From assembly GCA_032821775.1 (NCBI GenBank), contig JAVLRN010000003.1, positions 1,302,001-1,366,000 of the forward strand: a stretch of 64,000 nt of DNA, in the 5' to 3' direction. The notes beneath the pieces were generated by a model. It saw only the letters and a program-made list of their open reading frames with translations, did no database searches and was not told the DNA's origin. This DNA comes from Sanguinoderma infundibulare. Lineage: Eukaryota > Basidiomycota > Agaricomycetes > Polyporales > Polyporaceae. Positions 1 through 13,000 of the stretch are shown piece by piece (position 1 is the stretch's first letter; every line of letters begins with the position of its first letter). A program made the translations under genes and the position numbers.

Positions 1-76
1 CCTCGGCGCTATTCGGCCGGCCACAAGATTGAATACTCCACCATCCCTCGAGTCAGAGGTTCACGAACAGAGGGTC

Positions 77-84
77 TATATATT
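77..84 (+). promoter_or_regulatory. TATA-like element upstream of LEU1
   Basis: TATATATT lies 78 bases upstream of the LEU1 ATG, a plausible core-promoter position. No complete Leu3-type GCCGG..CCGGC site was found in the 161 bases available. Confidence 0.35.
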
Positions 85-161
85 CACTTCTCTGCTGCTG
101 TCCCCACTACCCTCCCCGAAGCCCTCATACCCCACTCAACAGACGAAACGCAAGAGCGAAG

Positions 162-2999
162 ATGCCCGCGCCAGTCGCCCAGCCAAAGACGCTCTATGAT
201 AAGATCTGGGACGACCATGTCATGTACGCCCTTTTGCTACCCATCTTTCCCAGTTCTGGGCAGGCTCTGATGCGCCTTTGGTTCCGCTGTTGGTCCCCAG
301 CACCATCGACGAGAACGGCCTCGCGCTCATTTACATTGACCGGTGCGTATCCGTTTCCAATCAGGCGAATTTGATTGGCACGATTGGTCGGGAAACTGAC
401 TGCTCCTTGCGTTTCTTCCAGACATCTCTTGCACGAGGTGACGACCCCGCAGGCGTTTGAGGGACTGTGAGTGCTCTTGGATTCAAGAGTCTTGAGGGGA
501 TATATGCTCAGGTGGTGTGCCCTGCCATATTTTTAGGCGCAACGCGAACCGTCCCGTCCGCCGTCCCGATTGCACTCTTGCAACTGTAGACCACAATATC
601 CCGTGAGTACTACCCCTTCATCGGTCTCTCTGTTCGCAACCCGTTCCTGCCGTCGATGCGTCTTCCTGCGTCGATTTTTACCCACCCACACATCCTCCTT
701 TAACCTTTAGAAAATTCGCAATTTACTTAACCACCCCCAATATAGCACGATCTCACGCAAGAACTTCACCACCACAACGGAGTTCGTACTCAACCCAGAC
801 TCTCGCGCCCAATGCACGACCCTCGAGGAGAACGTGAAGGCGTTCGGTGTGACCTACTTCGGCATGACCGACCGGAGGCAAGGCATCGTTCACGTTATCG
901 GTCCTGAGGAGGGCTTCACGGTACGTCGAGCTATCCTAAACGTCCGAAGTCCTAACAATTCATCGAGTGCTAGCTCCCCGGAATCACTTGTGTCTGCGGA
1001 GACTCCCACACATCCAGTACGTGCCTCAATTAGCTCAGTCCGTGTACGCACTCACGCCCGTATTAGCCCACGGCGCGTTCGGTTCCCTCGCGTTCGGGAT
1101 CGGAACGTCCGAGGTGGAGCACGTTCTCGCCACGCAGACCCTCTTGCAGAGGAAGGCTAAAAACATGCGCATCACCGTCGAAGGCACCCTGAGCGAGGGC
1201 GTGACCTCCAAGGACGTTGTCCTCCATATCATCGGTGTCATTGGCACCGCCGGTGGCACCGGCTGCGTCATCGAGTTCGCCGGCTCTGTCGTCCGCGGCT
1301 TCAGCATGGAGGCGCGCATGAGCATGTGCAACATGTCCATCGAGGGCGGTGCGCGTGCGGGCATGATCGCTCCGGACGATGTCACCTTCGACTACCTCCG
1401 CAACCGCCCGCTTGCGCCCAAGGGCGAAGTGTGGGACCGTGCAGAGGCACACTGGCGTTCGCTGAAGACGGACGAGGGCGCGAAGTTCGACATCGAGGTC
1501 AGCATCCGCGCAGAGGACATCGTCCCGACCGTCACCTGGGGCACGTCGCCGCAAGACGTCGTGCCCATCACGGGGAAGGTCCCGGATCCCGCCAACTTCA
1601 CCGACGCCACCAAAAAGGCTGCGATCGAGCGCGCTCTGAAGTACATGGGTCTGACCCCGAACGTGCCCATGGAGGAGGTTAAGATCGACAAGGTCTTCAT
1701 TGGTTCGTGCACCAACTCCCGTATCGAGGATCTGCGTTCCGCAGCGAAGATCGTCCTTGCTGCGGGTCCCGAGGCTCGCGTTGCGCAAGGCTTGTATGCG
1801 ATGATTGTCCCGGGCTCGGGTCTCGTCAAGCAACAAGCTGAGGCGGAGGGTCTCGACGCCGTCTTCAAGCGCGCGGGCTTTGATTGGCGCGAGGCGGGAT
1901 GCTCCATGTGTCTTGGCATGAATGAGGATCAGCTTTCGCCGGGAGAGCGCTGCGCGTCCACGAGCAACCGAAACTTCGAGGGTCGTCAGGGCCCGGGCGG
2001 ACGTACTCACCTCGCCAGTCCTGCGATGGCTGCGGCGGCTGCGCTGACTGGCCGTCTGACGGACGTGAGGAAGTTCCTGGGTGTGGACGCGGAGGCGAAG
2101 ATCGCGGCGGGGCCTAAACTCAAGCTGGCGAGCGCGAGCGAGTTCCTCACCGACCCCGTCCTCCCTCCTCCGGAGCCGATCAAGCTGATCAATGCGGACG
2201 TTCCTGCTGCTGGCACGCCGCTGCCTGCGGCGGAGTCTTCGTCGAAGGTCACGAAGTTCACGGTGCTCAAGGGCATCGCGGCGCCGCTGCACATCGAGAA
2301 CATCGACACGGACATGATCGCGCCTGCGCGGTTCTTGAAGGTGCTGAAGCGTACGGGGCTGAAGCACGCGCTCTTCGCGAACCTGCGGTTTGACGAAGAC
2401 GGCAAGCCGAACGACTTTGTGCTCAACCGCGAGCCGTACACACAGGCGAAGATCATCGTCTGCGACAAGAACAACTTTGGATGCGGCAGCTCGCGAGAGC
2501 ACGCGCCGTGGGCCCTGTACGCGCCTCTTCTTTGGGTGTCGACTTGTGGAAGGATCATGACTGACGTGACTGACGCGCTCGGCTCCGTGATTGCAGGAAG
2601 GACTTTGGGATCATGAGCGTCATCGCGCCGAGCTTCGCAGACATCTTCAAGAACAACACGTTCCAGAACGGGATGCTTCCCGTCATCCTGTCGGAGGCGG
2701 AGTGTGCGGAGCTGGCGCAGGAGGCGGAGGCGGGCCTCGAGCTCGAGATCGACTTGGACAAGCAGGAGGTGCGGCGGGCGAGCGGGAAGCCGGCGTTCGC
2801 GTTCCAGGTTGACCCGTTCCGGCGGCACTGCCTGCTGAACGGGCTGGACGACATTGCGCTGACGCTGCAGAAGGGGGCGGCGATCGAGGAGTTTGAGACG
2901 CGGAGGAGTCAGCTGTGGCCCTGGCTGGACGGCTTTGGCTACAAGGGCAGGAAGATTCCCGTGTCTGCGCCCAAGCAAGCGAACAAGATGGACTGGTGA
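162..2999 (+). CDS. LEU1: 3-isopropylmalate dehydratase (Leu1), spliced
   Basis: Isomerises 2-isopropylmalate to 3-isopropylmalate in leucine biosynthesis, as a [4Fe-4S] aconitase-family enzyme. As in other fungi, the large (LeuC) and small (LeuD) subunit parts are fused in one chain. The N-terminal exons give DDHV, IYIDR and [15 protein letters not shown]. Later come [15 protein letters not shown] and [12 protein letters not shown], and the cluster cysteines lie in the CSMCLGMN segment. The swivel domain has [12 protein letters not shown] and [16 protein letters not shown]. Introns I can place are 224-300, 343-421, and 2517-2596; further ones lie in the 5' part, before and after the GDSHTS exon. 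The start ATG at 162 opens directly with [20 protein letters not shown], as in the family. A TATATATT tract sits at 77-84. Identification is very secure; only minor exon edges could shift. Confidence 0.95.
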
Positions 3000-3435
3000 A
3001 GGCAGGCTGGTGCGGTGGACTTGCAGGGCCGTATCCATCTTGCTGCCACCGCTCGGTGTCAGTGTCGCATCGTGAATGTCGCAGATTTAACGGTCGTTGT
3101 AGGATAGGATGTAATATGCGTGGTATAAGATCTAGACTTGGATACACTCTACACACGACGCTGCGGACACCTGCCGGGATCAGAACATTTTCGCGAGTCG
3201 ACAGCGGCGCAGAGCTGGAGCACGTGGAGAGGAAAGTGGTGACAGACTGGTTACATGTTACACATAGGGGCCCTGCGTCCCTTTCGGCCGCGCTACATAA
3301 CACAATCCAACGCGCCCCCCGACGACCACATTATAGCCCCGCCTTTCGTCCATATATTGCATGTCTCCCCCATCGACATAGTTCCGACGCCCCCGCCCCC
3401 GTCCCCCCCTCCTCACCAGCCGAGACAGCCAAGAG

Positions 3436-6400
3436 ATGAGCGTCGTCGGTTCATCTGAGCCGCACCAGGGCGCTTGTCCGGGAGGGAGCAGTGGCCCAGC
3501 TGCGGATACCGGTACGTTCCTTTCTGTCCCCTTCCTCTGGAAGCAATGGAGAGACTGAGACGTTCCAACCTTGAACCAAGTCCCTATCTCTCCAGCACCC
3601 CGTCCGACCCTCGTCCGCCGCGACACGGATCAGATTCTCTCATATTACCAGTCTGAGCACGCTGGACGCACCTTGGACTACGCATCGGCTGAGCCCGAGT
3701 ACTGCGAACCTCCCTCCCAATCTGAGCTGCGGCAGGATCCAGAACCCCCTTTAATGGCGACCACCGTCCCCCCACCTTGCGCCAGACGCGAGTCCTCGAG
3801 CTCAGACTACTCGTCACATTACTCCGAGTCCGGCTCGGACGACCTCCCAGCATCCCCGTTTCCCCACACCGCGCCCTCGCTTCAGCAGTCCACTCCCCGC
3901 ACAAGCGCCGGGTCGAGATCAGACCTTTCGGACAAACACCACTCTGCGCCCTACACACGCCGCCATTCCCGCCGTACCAGCACTCCTTCCGAGGGCGGTG
4001 CGGACAGACGCAGGTTGGCGATTGTGGAGGTGGACGCAGATTCGAGCGTACCGCCGCTGTCGATAGGGCGGAAAAAGAGCAGGGGTCGGCTGGAGAGTGA
4101 CGGCGAGTCTATCATTATTGATCCTTCTTCCCCTTCCGTCGGCAACGGCATGCACGGAACAGGCACCCTCTTCTCGCGTCGCGGGCTGCATATTGGCGGT
4201 CTAGCGCTCGTCGCGCCTCCCGACGCGTCCCCAAAGACGTATACGGACCTTACTCCTCCTTGCACTGCTCCCCTCTCCACCGTCAGTGGCAGCGCCGCAC
4301 AATTCCCCCCGGCGTCCCTCCACACCCATACGCGTTCTGCATCCGAGGCTATTACCAACGTCTCTGGAAGCAGATCACGTCTCCATCACAAGTCGTCTCG
4401 TGACGTCGGCATCGTTGGTCTCACCTCTCCCTCGACCACTGCACCTGAGAGCTTCAGCCCTGCGAGCTCTACCTTCTCTGACGAGTTTCAGGCTTACGCC
4501 CAGAGCGTTGGCCTGGGTTTGCCTCTCTTCCAAACACCGGCCAAGAGTCGTTCCCCATCCCCGGGTGTCACCACACCGGAGCTCTCGGACACAAGCAGCA
4601 CCGCGGTCCGGTCTCCACACCAGCGCCTGCCATCGACGCCAATCCTTAGTATGGAGCATGGCCTCATCACACCCGGCATTGGTGAAGGCAAGGATATAGG
4701 CCAGCCGGTCGTTGGTCCCGTCATCGTGGGACTCTCCCCGACAATGCTCCAGGGCCACACCGCGGGCGTACCCACTAACGTGTCCGCAGCCACCCGTGGG
4801 TCGCCTTCTGTACAGTCTCCCCCATCTTCGTCCTCCCCCTCGTACCTGGCTTCCTCGTCGCCATCGTCACAGTATCTGCACTATCAGCCCGGCGTGCACG
4901 CAACCGCAGGGCCCTTGCCTCCTCCCCCTCGGTCTCTCTTCGACAGAGACACGACCACAGCCACACCCGCAGCCGCACCCCCGCGTCCACCCCGGTACCA
5001 CACTCCCTTGCCGAACAATGCTAGACGGGACATAGATGCTATCAAGGAAGCATTGCAGCTTCCGCAATCGGTGTCGGCAAAGCTCGCGGCCAGGACGCCT
5101 CCGGAGGCGGACAAGCGGCTAACTCGCGAACCATCTCCCCCTCACCCGGGCAGTAGTCAGGAGCTCCGCAGTAGTCAGGAATCCGCATATAGCGAGGAAT
5201 ACGAGTACGTGATGTTTTCCATCGTTGGCATGATCTTCCCTCATTTACCACAATGGCACCGCAGGCCCTCCGTGAAACTTGTCTCCTCCAAGCCGGTGCA
5301 TATACGTGAAGGCGCGTTTCCTCCGTCCAAGATTATGACCGTTCCGCCGGGCAAGGCGTTCGCACAGTCGACATCGCCGATTATTGAGGAGATGCCCGGT
5401 CCCTCGCATTCGGACACGCACCCCGCCGTCGTCATCGAACAGGAGGAGCCGGAGGAGGAGCAGAGGGAACCAGTAAGACGGCGACCTGGGATGGAGTTGC
5501 ATCGGGAAAGCAGCTGGGTGAGTCTCCATCACGAGGCACCACCGCGCGATTTGTCGCCCAGACGCAAAACCTCCGGTCTGCCTGCCGTGCCTCTCTCCCG
5601 TTCCCCGTCCCTCTCGAGGGCTTCGTCTTCGTCAAGTGTCTCGCACCTGCCGTCGCTTCCACCCAAGAGCATCCGGAACGGTTCCGACGACGAGAAGCCG
5701 ACCGCGTCCCTCGCCCCAAGTGCCTTTAAGGTGCTGGGCAACTTCAACCTCAAACGTTTATCCTCTTTGCCCCGCACACCGTCACGTTCGTCCAAGTCGA
5801 GCAAACGCTCAGTAAGTCCGGATCCACGACGTTCGCTATCTCCGCCGCCCCCACCTTCACACGAACACCATGCGCATATCCTCATCGAATCTCCGCCTCG
5901 GAGACGAATACCACCTCAAGTGAAGTACTCACACGCGTGGCCTCCGGCAATGGCCGCCGGAGACATTGTGGTTCTCAAAAGTGCAAGAGAACGCGCGAGG
6001 GGATACGCCATGAAGATCAACGAGTTGTCAATGTACGACTGCGGTCTGCGGGAGTGGCTTGCATCACAGGGTCGCAATCCAGGTGTGTCCGATCGCTGAA
6101 CCCGACAGGATACGTGGTTGACATGTCCGTCCTGTAGTTTCGCATCTACGCACGCAGCCGCAACGTGATTCGGCGCGACAGACGATGCAACCGCTGCCTG
6201 TGGAGTTTGGCGGCATGCCGCCCGAACATAGACACGTCTCGCATGGTTCTCTGGCTTCAGAAATGACATTCCCCATCCGCTCCGACGCATACACAGCTAC
6301 GGATCTGTCGACACGACCTATTGATATCCTCCCTTCCGCGTCGCCCCCTCCCACCCTGCCTTACCCGTCCCTCGCCCAAGCGCAGCTCCAGCGCGCCCCG

Positions 6401-7084
6401 GCGCGGTCCTCCACGCTCCTTCTCTCCCCCACAAAGTCGCTTCAGATACCGCTTCCCACCGGGGCGGGCTTCTTCGCGTCCCTGGGCAGGAAAACGAGCA
6501 TCCGCAAGGACAAGGGCGCCGGCGTGTCCGCCGGACTCCAGTCCCCCTCCAAGGTCCTCACCAAGCAGCGCCCGCAGGCCATCGCCTCTTCCCTCTCGCA
6601 GCCGACGCCCACCCGCCCTCCCGCACATCTCTCGGCCCCGTCAATACCTGGCGGGCCTCGTGCCGCCCCCGGACACATCAAGCGTACGAAGACGTACTCG
6701 GTCGGCCCTGGGGTGCCCTCCACATCTCCCACTTCAACTCCAAGCCCCCCACAAGCGTCACCCAGTCCCCCACATGCGGACGGGCCCCAGCCGAGCTCGA
6801 ACAACAGCCACAGCCAGCGGCAGAGTGCCGTGGCGCGACGGCCGTCCTTGTTCGCGCGTGCGCGGCCGGGGCATTCTTCCGTCACGGCCAATTCCAAGTC
6901 CCCCTCCCCAGGGATGAAGGCTGGGAACCCCAATTTCGAACGGCAGGTCGACAAGCTTGCGGACCTGCTCCCCCACGCGGACCGCGCGATCTTGGCTGGC
7001 TACTTGAGGCGCGCTGGCGAGGACATCCTGGCGATCGGGCAGTACCTCGAGGACGAGAAGAACGGGACACTGCGGCGAGACTGA
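3436..7084 (+). CDS. Ser/Pro-rich protein with C-terminal CUE-like domain
   Basis: I do not recognise a named protein. The ATG at 3436 (MSVVGSSEPHQG) gives exons 3436-3511, 3596-5204, 5265-6082 and 6138-7084, summing to 1,149 residues. The 3' junction at 6083-6137 is the best of a few options. Most of the chain is low-complexity Ser/Pro/Thr/Arg sequence, presumably disordered. Two segments look conserved: one with the motif KSARERARGYAMKINEL near the middle, and one with EMTFPIRSDAYTATDLS. The last ~50 residues (RQVDKLADLLPHADRAIL..YLRRAGEDILAIGQYLEDE) have the spacing of a CUE/UBA-like helical ubiquitin-binding domain. The intron at 5205-5264 is exactly 60 nt and stop-free, so retention would stay in frame. 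A role in ubiquitin-linked trafficking or signalling is only inference. Confidence 0.75.
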
Positions 7085-7680
7085 AAAAAAATCTTCTGTA
7101 CGATCTTTAACGGTTTAAAGAACCGACGACTTGACTTGGGTACATTCGCTTGCTGCTTTCTGGTCTCGCATATCTCATCTCTCCGATCTGACTTACGCTT
7201 TCCGCTGTGACTCGACGCTACCATGACCCTCCCTCATATCCATATCTCCCTCCGATGTTCACAGCAATGTACCTTATTTCTTCCGATATCCGTCCCGGCC
7301 CCAGACTGTGGCTGTCGATGACTACCACCACATGCCCTCCTTTCTCCACGCTTTCCCGTCCTCGTCGATTACATCATGCTATCATACGAACAGATTTTCT
7401 TACGATACATATCTGCTGCACGGTCAGGTAATGTACGCATACCGCGCTCGTTCCAAATTGTACATGTACCACTAGCGCACACGAGAACCTATAGAATGAC
7501 GCAGAACACGACCATCCATCTCGAGCGGGCTGACAGGATTGACTTCGGAGATCATCCTATCCCATGGGCACCCCAGCTGGTTTGAACTTCGGTCCACTGC
7601 GCTTGCTCGAAGACTGGGGAAAAGCTAGACCTAACAAAAACAGGGTGAGGAAAACGAGCAAAACTTATATATGGTAGTCT
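7085..7680. other. Convergent intergenic region
   Basis: About 600 bases between the 3' ends of the CUE-like gene (+) and the HEI10-like gene (-). It presumably holds both 3' UTRs. I see no coding region or repeat. Confidence 0.6.
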
Positions 7681-9511
7681 TTATCCAGTACCTCGCATCG
7701 TAGCGGCTTGCGCCGTCGACACTCGGGCGGGCGTAGGGTGCCCATGTTGAACTTGTGGCACATTGGTCGCCCATTGTGCCGGCGGATTGGGATTTGGATT
7801 GCGCGCATGGGCGTGTTTGCCTGTTCGCGCTAGGAGGTTCTCGACCTCCGCCGTGGTGTCCGAGCGGTCGGAGCGCGTCGTGCTCACGCTCGTCCTGTAC
7901 GATCCGTCCATCGCGCCGAAGGGCTGCCGCTGCGCCGTTTGTCTGCCCCGAATTTGGGCCTGCGGGTGCGTAGGCTGCGGCTGCCTCCACGTTGAGGCGG
8001 AAGCGGTCTGCATGGTCATTGGACCGCCGGCCAGCGTACGATTGACGATGGGCGTGCGCTGAATCTGCGGGTCGATCGGCTTAGAACGTCGTGTTCACCG
8101 CATATCGTATGAGAGCGGACACGTACGCCTGCAGCTTCCATGTTACCAACGACTGCGCCTACGTCGACGCCTGCCGGGCCACCTATTCCCCCTGCGAACG
8201 CTGCACTCTGTTTAAGCCGCATAGAGTCTTCCTGGCGGTCTGGAATATTCAGGGTCTGATTGCCAAGGGGCATTGGGCCGTCTTTGCTCCCGGCGGTCCC
8301 GCCCAGGAGGGCCTTCCGCTTGAGTTTGTCGTACTGCATCTAAGGGGTGAGTCGGTCATGAGACGACATCTTTCGGATCGTTCGGTGTTTGTTGTCCTGA
8401 CCTTGAGTTTGTGGTATTCTTTCTCGTGTTCTTTCAGGGTGTCTTGGAGACTGGCCGACTTTCTGCGTTCTGTCTCCAGGTCCCGCTCCACATCTGCGAA
8501 GACGATCACGAAGAGCGCGAAGCCATCCGGGGTTATTATCGGCATACCTGATATCTTGTTCGTGAGAAGGCTGATCTCCCCGTTTGCTGTGAAGGGGTTC
8601 GCGGTCAGCGAGAATCCACGGATGGATTGCGGAATGGAAACACCTTCTCTGATCACGTTCTCCAGCCTCTTGTCTAGCTGCGCGTTCTTCTCGGCGACGT
8701 TTTTGTACAACGCTTGCTGGAAGGAGCTTCGTGTGAATTCAGCTTCGTCTACGCGAGTTTTCGCTGAGGTGTACTCACTATTCCTGGTGCAACTGGTATT
8801 GCCAGAACGACAGCGCCCTATTTGGCATCGGTATGAAGCGCATATAGTCACTACAAGGGCACCGATACCCACCTACTGCATATCTCCAGGATGATTGTGG
8901 GGTTCAAACCGGACAAGACCGACTTCGACTAATGTCATGATCACACTCCAGCTCGATATATGCGCGCATACACACAGTTTTGTAGTCATTGGATGGATGC
9001 AGGGAGGAAACCTAACGAAGTATGAGTGCATACATCAAATAAGCGAACTCGGGAACACCGTACCACGACATCATCCCTGCATCAGTTTTCTGCAGCTCAG
9101 CGATGCCCTTCTAACCAGTCGTCAACAAGACCTCACGGTTCGGTCAAGGACGTCTCGCAAGCTGCCCAACAAACAGAGGTGGGCTTGTGGGTCGTTGTAT
9201 CATGAGGGTTCGCGCATCTCACCAGGACATAACCGAGAAGCGTTGAACAACTCGTTCGCGCAATCCACTAGGATAGTTTAGCAGGACAGGACATCCCAAC
9301 ATCGACAGTCGCTCACCGCAGAAAATGTGGGAGCCTGAATTCCATGGGAGCATTCAGCACAACATCCGAAAGCGAGAGCAGGACCTACACGTTGTCTTGC
9401 AAAGGTCAGTCAAGGACTACCAGACCTTCGAAAGACGCGTGCACTCACCACGACCGCCTTGTCGCTCAACGTCCGTCGACAGGTGAGCCTGTTGCAGCGC
9501 AGATTGTCCAT
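7681..9511 (-). CDS. HEI10/CCNB1IP1-like RING protein (meiotic crossover E3)
   Basis: Homologues are RING-type SUMO/ubiquitin E3 proteins that mark crossover sites on meiotic chromosomes. I read 14 exons: 9449-9511, 9389-9395, 9317-9334, 9223-9267, 9137-9161, 9064-9076, 8976-9011, 8873-8928, 8779-8817, 8644-8726, 8548-8586, 8402-8493, 8127-8339 and 7681-8064. They sum to 1,113 nt, or 370 residues. Spliced, the N terminus gives a RING-like pattern: RCNRLTC, then TTCSHIFCVDC, then RLCPACETSL. It is followed by SLHPSNDYKT and LEICSRALSFWQYQLHQE, which resemble the CCNB1IP1 family. A predicted coiled coil covers about residues 100-175, and the tail (VDVGAVVGNMEAAGIQRTPIVNRT) precedes disorder. 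Exon 2 is only 7 nt. Without it and its small neighbours the RING is unreadable, so automated models probably truncate this gene. Confidence 0.85.
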
Positions 9512-10014
9512 GATGAACGGGGGAAGGTCAGAGGAGCTTGGTCGTCGGAAAGCAAGGCCAATCTCGACCGAAACGGATGCTGAACCGAATGCGAGACCCA
9601 TACCATCCATCCGCGCACGTGACCGTTCCGACAGCGTGATGTGCACTGCCCGACCGAATTTCGAAGGGGTCTACTAGGTAGCAACTGCTGCATTAACGTA
9701 ACGTGGAACATCGTCATAAACCAAGCTCAAGCCGTACAAAGCTAACAACATCACCGTCATTAAATATCGCTTCGAACCGAACGACCACGTACGATACCGA
9801 CACCGCGTCCGTTCTCTCTCTATTCACAGCGACAGTCCGTGCAAGCGTGCAGCTGTAGTACGTTAGTCAATCAAGAAGTTGTTGAGGATGTGAGTGGAAT
9901 GTGAGTGGATACGCATGAGGATGGGATGATGATGATGCACAGCGGTGTAATAGTGGAAACAGCGGGAATCGTCACAGACAACACGAGATGCAAGAAATAA
10001 GTTCATGTTCACGA
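9512..10014. other. Intergenic region between two minus-strand genes
   Basis: About 500 bases: the 5' flank of the HEI10-like gene and the 3' flank of the Kar9/GAR-like gene. I see no gene, tRNA or repeat. Confidence 0.6.
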
Positions 10015-13000
10015 TCATGGCCGCCACGCAGGCTGTGGGTGGTGGCGGGAGGATGGGGTATTCAGCACCGACGCCGTCCCGCTCCGTGTAGACCGCGTTG
10101 GCGTCTCGGGACGGTACGACAGGTCACTAAAGTCCGCGCGTCTGATGAACTGCAAAGCGTGCAGCGACGGAGAGCCTGGGGAAGGGGATGTCTTGAGCGA
10201 CTGAGGGCTCGTGCCGTTGGGAGTCGAAAGAGCGAATGATGGAAGATATGGGCCTCGGGGCTCCGGTGTCTTGGGTGGCAACGGCGGAGACGTGGTATCG
10301 GCAGACGCGGTATTGGCAGCCTGTGCAAGGATCGACGAGTTGATCCATTTTTCCTCCTTGGACCCTATCCGTGGTGGAGAAGTGTCTAGCAGCCTGAATG
10401 CATCCGCGAAGTGGTCCTTGATGAATCTGAGCATGCAAGTTAGCATGAATCGACTTCAACAATAACAAACAGCCTTACCTCGACAGCTCTTGCCACCCGC
10501 CTCCCACTCGGACCATGACGGTCTGAGACCGCAAGATACGACAGAAACAAAGCTTCGGCTCCGCGTCGCCAATCCAATACTTCCCGCTCTGGTCCTTCCA
10601 CGTGTCCGGCACAAGCTCGATCTTGATGTCCACAGGCAGGTTGTTCATCACGTCTCCGACAGCAACGTCTAGTTTGTTCTCCGGATTCGCAATGTACGGC
10701 TTTCTGACCTGAGGTACAGGCGTGCGAGGTGGCGGAGACTTGTGCTGCGCCGGGAACGACAATCGAGGTGCTCGTCCCCACGTGGAATGTGACGCCTGAG
10801 GTCGCGGGAGGTTAAGACTGGACCTGCCCGTCGACCTTCCCGCGTCCGAGAACGCCAGCGAGCTCTCACGACTAGCTGTCTGCGCTCGGGGACGAGATCC
10901 TGAACTTGTCGATGGCAGCAGACGCTTCGGCGGCATCGGCGGTGTAGCGAGCGAACTGTTAGACGTGGTGCTAGTCGTACGCTGTCGGGACGAGAATGTC
11001 GACCCAAACAGGCTTCCGCCGGAACTTGGCCCTGAAACAGAGCGCGAAGAAGCCACGGACATCCGACTAGAGCTTCGCGTAGGCGGTCCCCCACTCGCCG
11101 ACGAGCCCGACGCGGCGCGACGTATTGTGGGATTGGGAGCAGGCGGGACAAGAAACTTCGGAGAGGCCGAGAGCTTGGCGAAGCCTTTCTTGTCCAGGCT
11201 ATGTCGTGGCCGGGGAACACTCAACGCTGCGCGTACTCGTGGACTGTCCGTGAGCTTGGTCGAGTTCGAGGAGCTCTTGATGACGGAAGCACGGCTACTG
11301 CGTCCAGAACTGACCACGCTCGATGGACGGGACTTCTGGCCATCGAGACGATCAAGAGCCATTGCCTCCAGCTCTGACCAGGTCTGCAGAATACGTTCGT
11401 GCTCGGCTGGCACGCGTTTGTCGTCGGAGAGAGTACGCGCAAGGGTCTTCATGCGGGACAGAACGTCGCGGGTGAAAGCAAGCCGGGCGGAGAGCTGCTC
11501 CTCCGGGGTCAACGAAGTGTCCGACTGGTGAGGCGCCGACAATGGCCCGAATGGAGGGGAAGGGTAACTGTCAATATGCTCCAATAAGTCACTGAGGGCT
11601 TCATCGCAGTCGCGGAGTAGGAGTGAGAAATCGGCGAGCTGGTTGACTCTGGGCAGTAACTCCTTGGATGCCTCCATCTCCTTTCGCAGCGAACGAAGCT
11701 CTGCGTCAACGACTGGCTCGTCGGGCATGGAGCGAGGTAGCTTCGCGACCTCGCTGGCGAGAGTTGAGAACGCCTTGACGATGGTTTTGCGAGTATCATC
11801 CGTGGGCAGGTTGGCGTTGGTCCTTGAGCTGGGCTTAACAGCATCGTGAATGCCGATGGACCGCAACCTTTTCCTGAAGGAGAATATCCGTAAGCTTAAT
11901 TCGCTCATCTCGGGGCTCAACCCAGAGGACGCTGCGCGCATAGCAAAGACGTCTTCGGCGTCACCATCAGTGTATGCACGATACCAACACACAATCCCAG
12001 ACTCACCATCTGGATCATCGCTGAAGCTAGCCTCATCGACGGTATCCAAAGGACTGTCGACCATCAACGACTCTTCGGCAAGACGCAGGGCTTCAAGCTT
12101 CCGTCTCTCCAGCTCCTCGCGCTGGGCGCGTTCAACTGCCTCCTCCCGTTCGCGTCTTTCTCTTTCCTCCGCTTCAGCCCTCTCCCTTTCTAACCGCGCA
12201 CGTTCCTCTGCTTCAGCCCTTTCCCTCTCAAGCCGCTCCTTCTCCAACCGTTCCCTTTCCAGTCGCTTCCTCTCGAGCAGCTCCAGCTCTTGCCTCTCCT
12301 TCTCCAACCTTTCCCGCTCGAGCCTCTCCCTCTCCAGCCGCTCCTTCTCCAGTTTCTCCCGTTCCAAACGTTCCCTCTTCCGCTTCTCCTCCTCCTCAGC
12401 CTCACGCCGCGCCCTCTCCTCAGCCTCGACCTCCTCGCGACGAGCCCTCTCCTCCGCCTCCGCCTGCTCACGCCGTGCCCTCTCCTCAGCCTCTGCCTGC
12501 AGACGCCTCGCCCGCTCCTCCTCCTCCTGCCTGGCACGCCTCTCCCGCTCTTCCGCTTCAACCTTCTCCCGGGCGATGCGCTCCAGCCGTTCCCTTTCCT
12601 CCGCCTCCGCCCGCTCACGCTCTCTCCGCTCCCTCTCCTCCGCCTCCGCCTTCTCACGCTCAATCCTCGCCCGCTCCAAAGCGGCTAACCTCTCAGCCTC
12701 AGCAGCAGCAGCCTGCTCGCGCGCGCGCAGGGCCTCCGCTTCGGCCTCGAGGCGCTCCTGTTCCTCGCGCAGCCTCATCTCCTCAGCAACGCGATGCAGC
12801 TCTGCCTTGCGGGCGTCAGCGAGCTGTTGTTTCAAGCTGGCGATCGTCTTTTTCCACGCGCTGAACTGGGACTCGGCGTTCTCGACCGCCTTTTGGCGGG
12901 TCGAGACCACCGCGTCCCTCGCACCAGCTTCAGAAACGCCGACGGTGGAACGGAGGGCCTGCAAAGCCTCGCGAACTGGGGACAGCGCCCACTCGATAGA

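Noticed and set aside
1063..2502. 479-residue open frame on the minus strand
   Set aside because: Antisense shadow of LEU1; Arg/Leu/Val-rich composition from high GC, no motifs.
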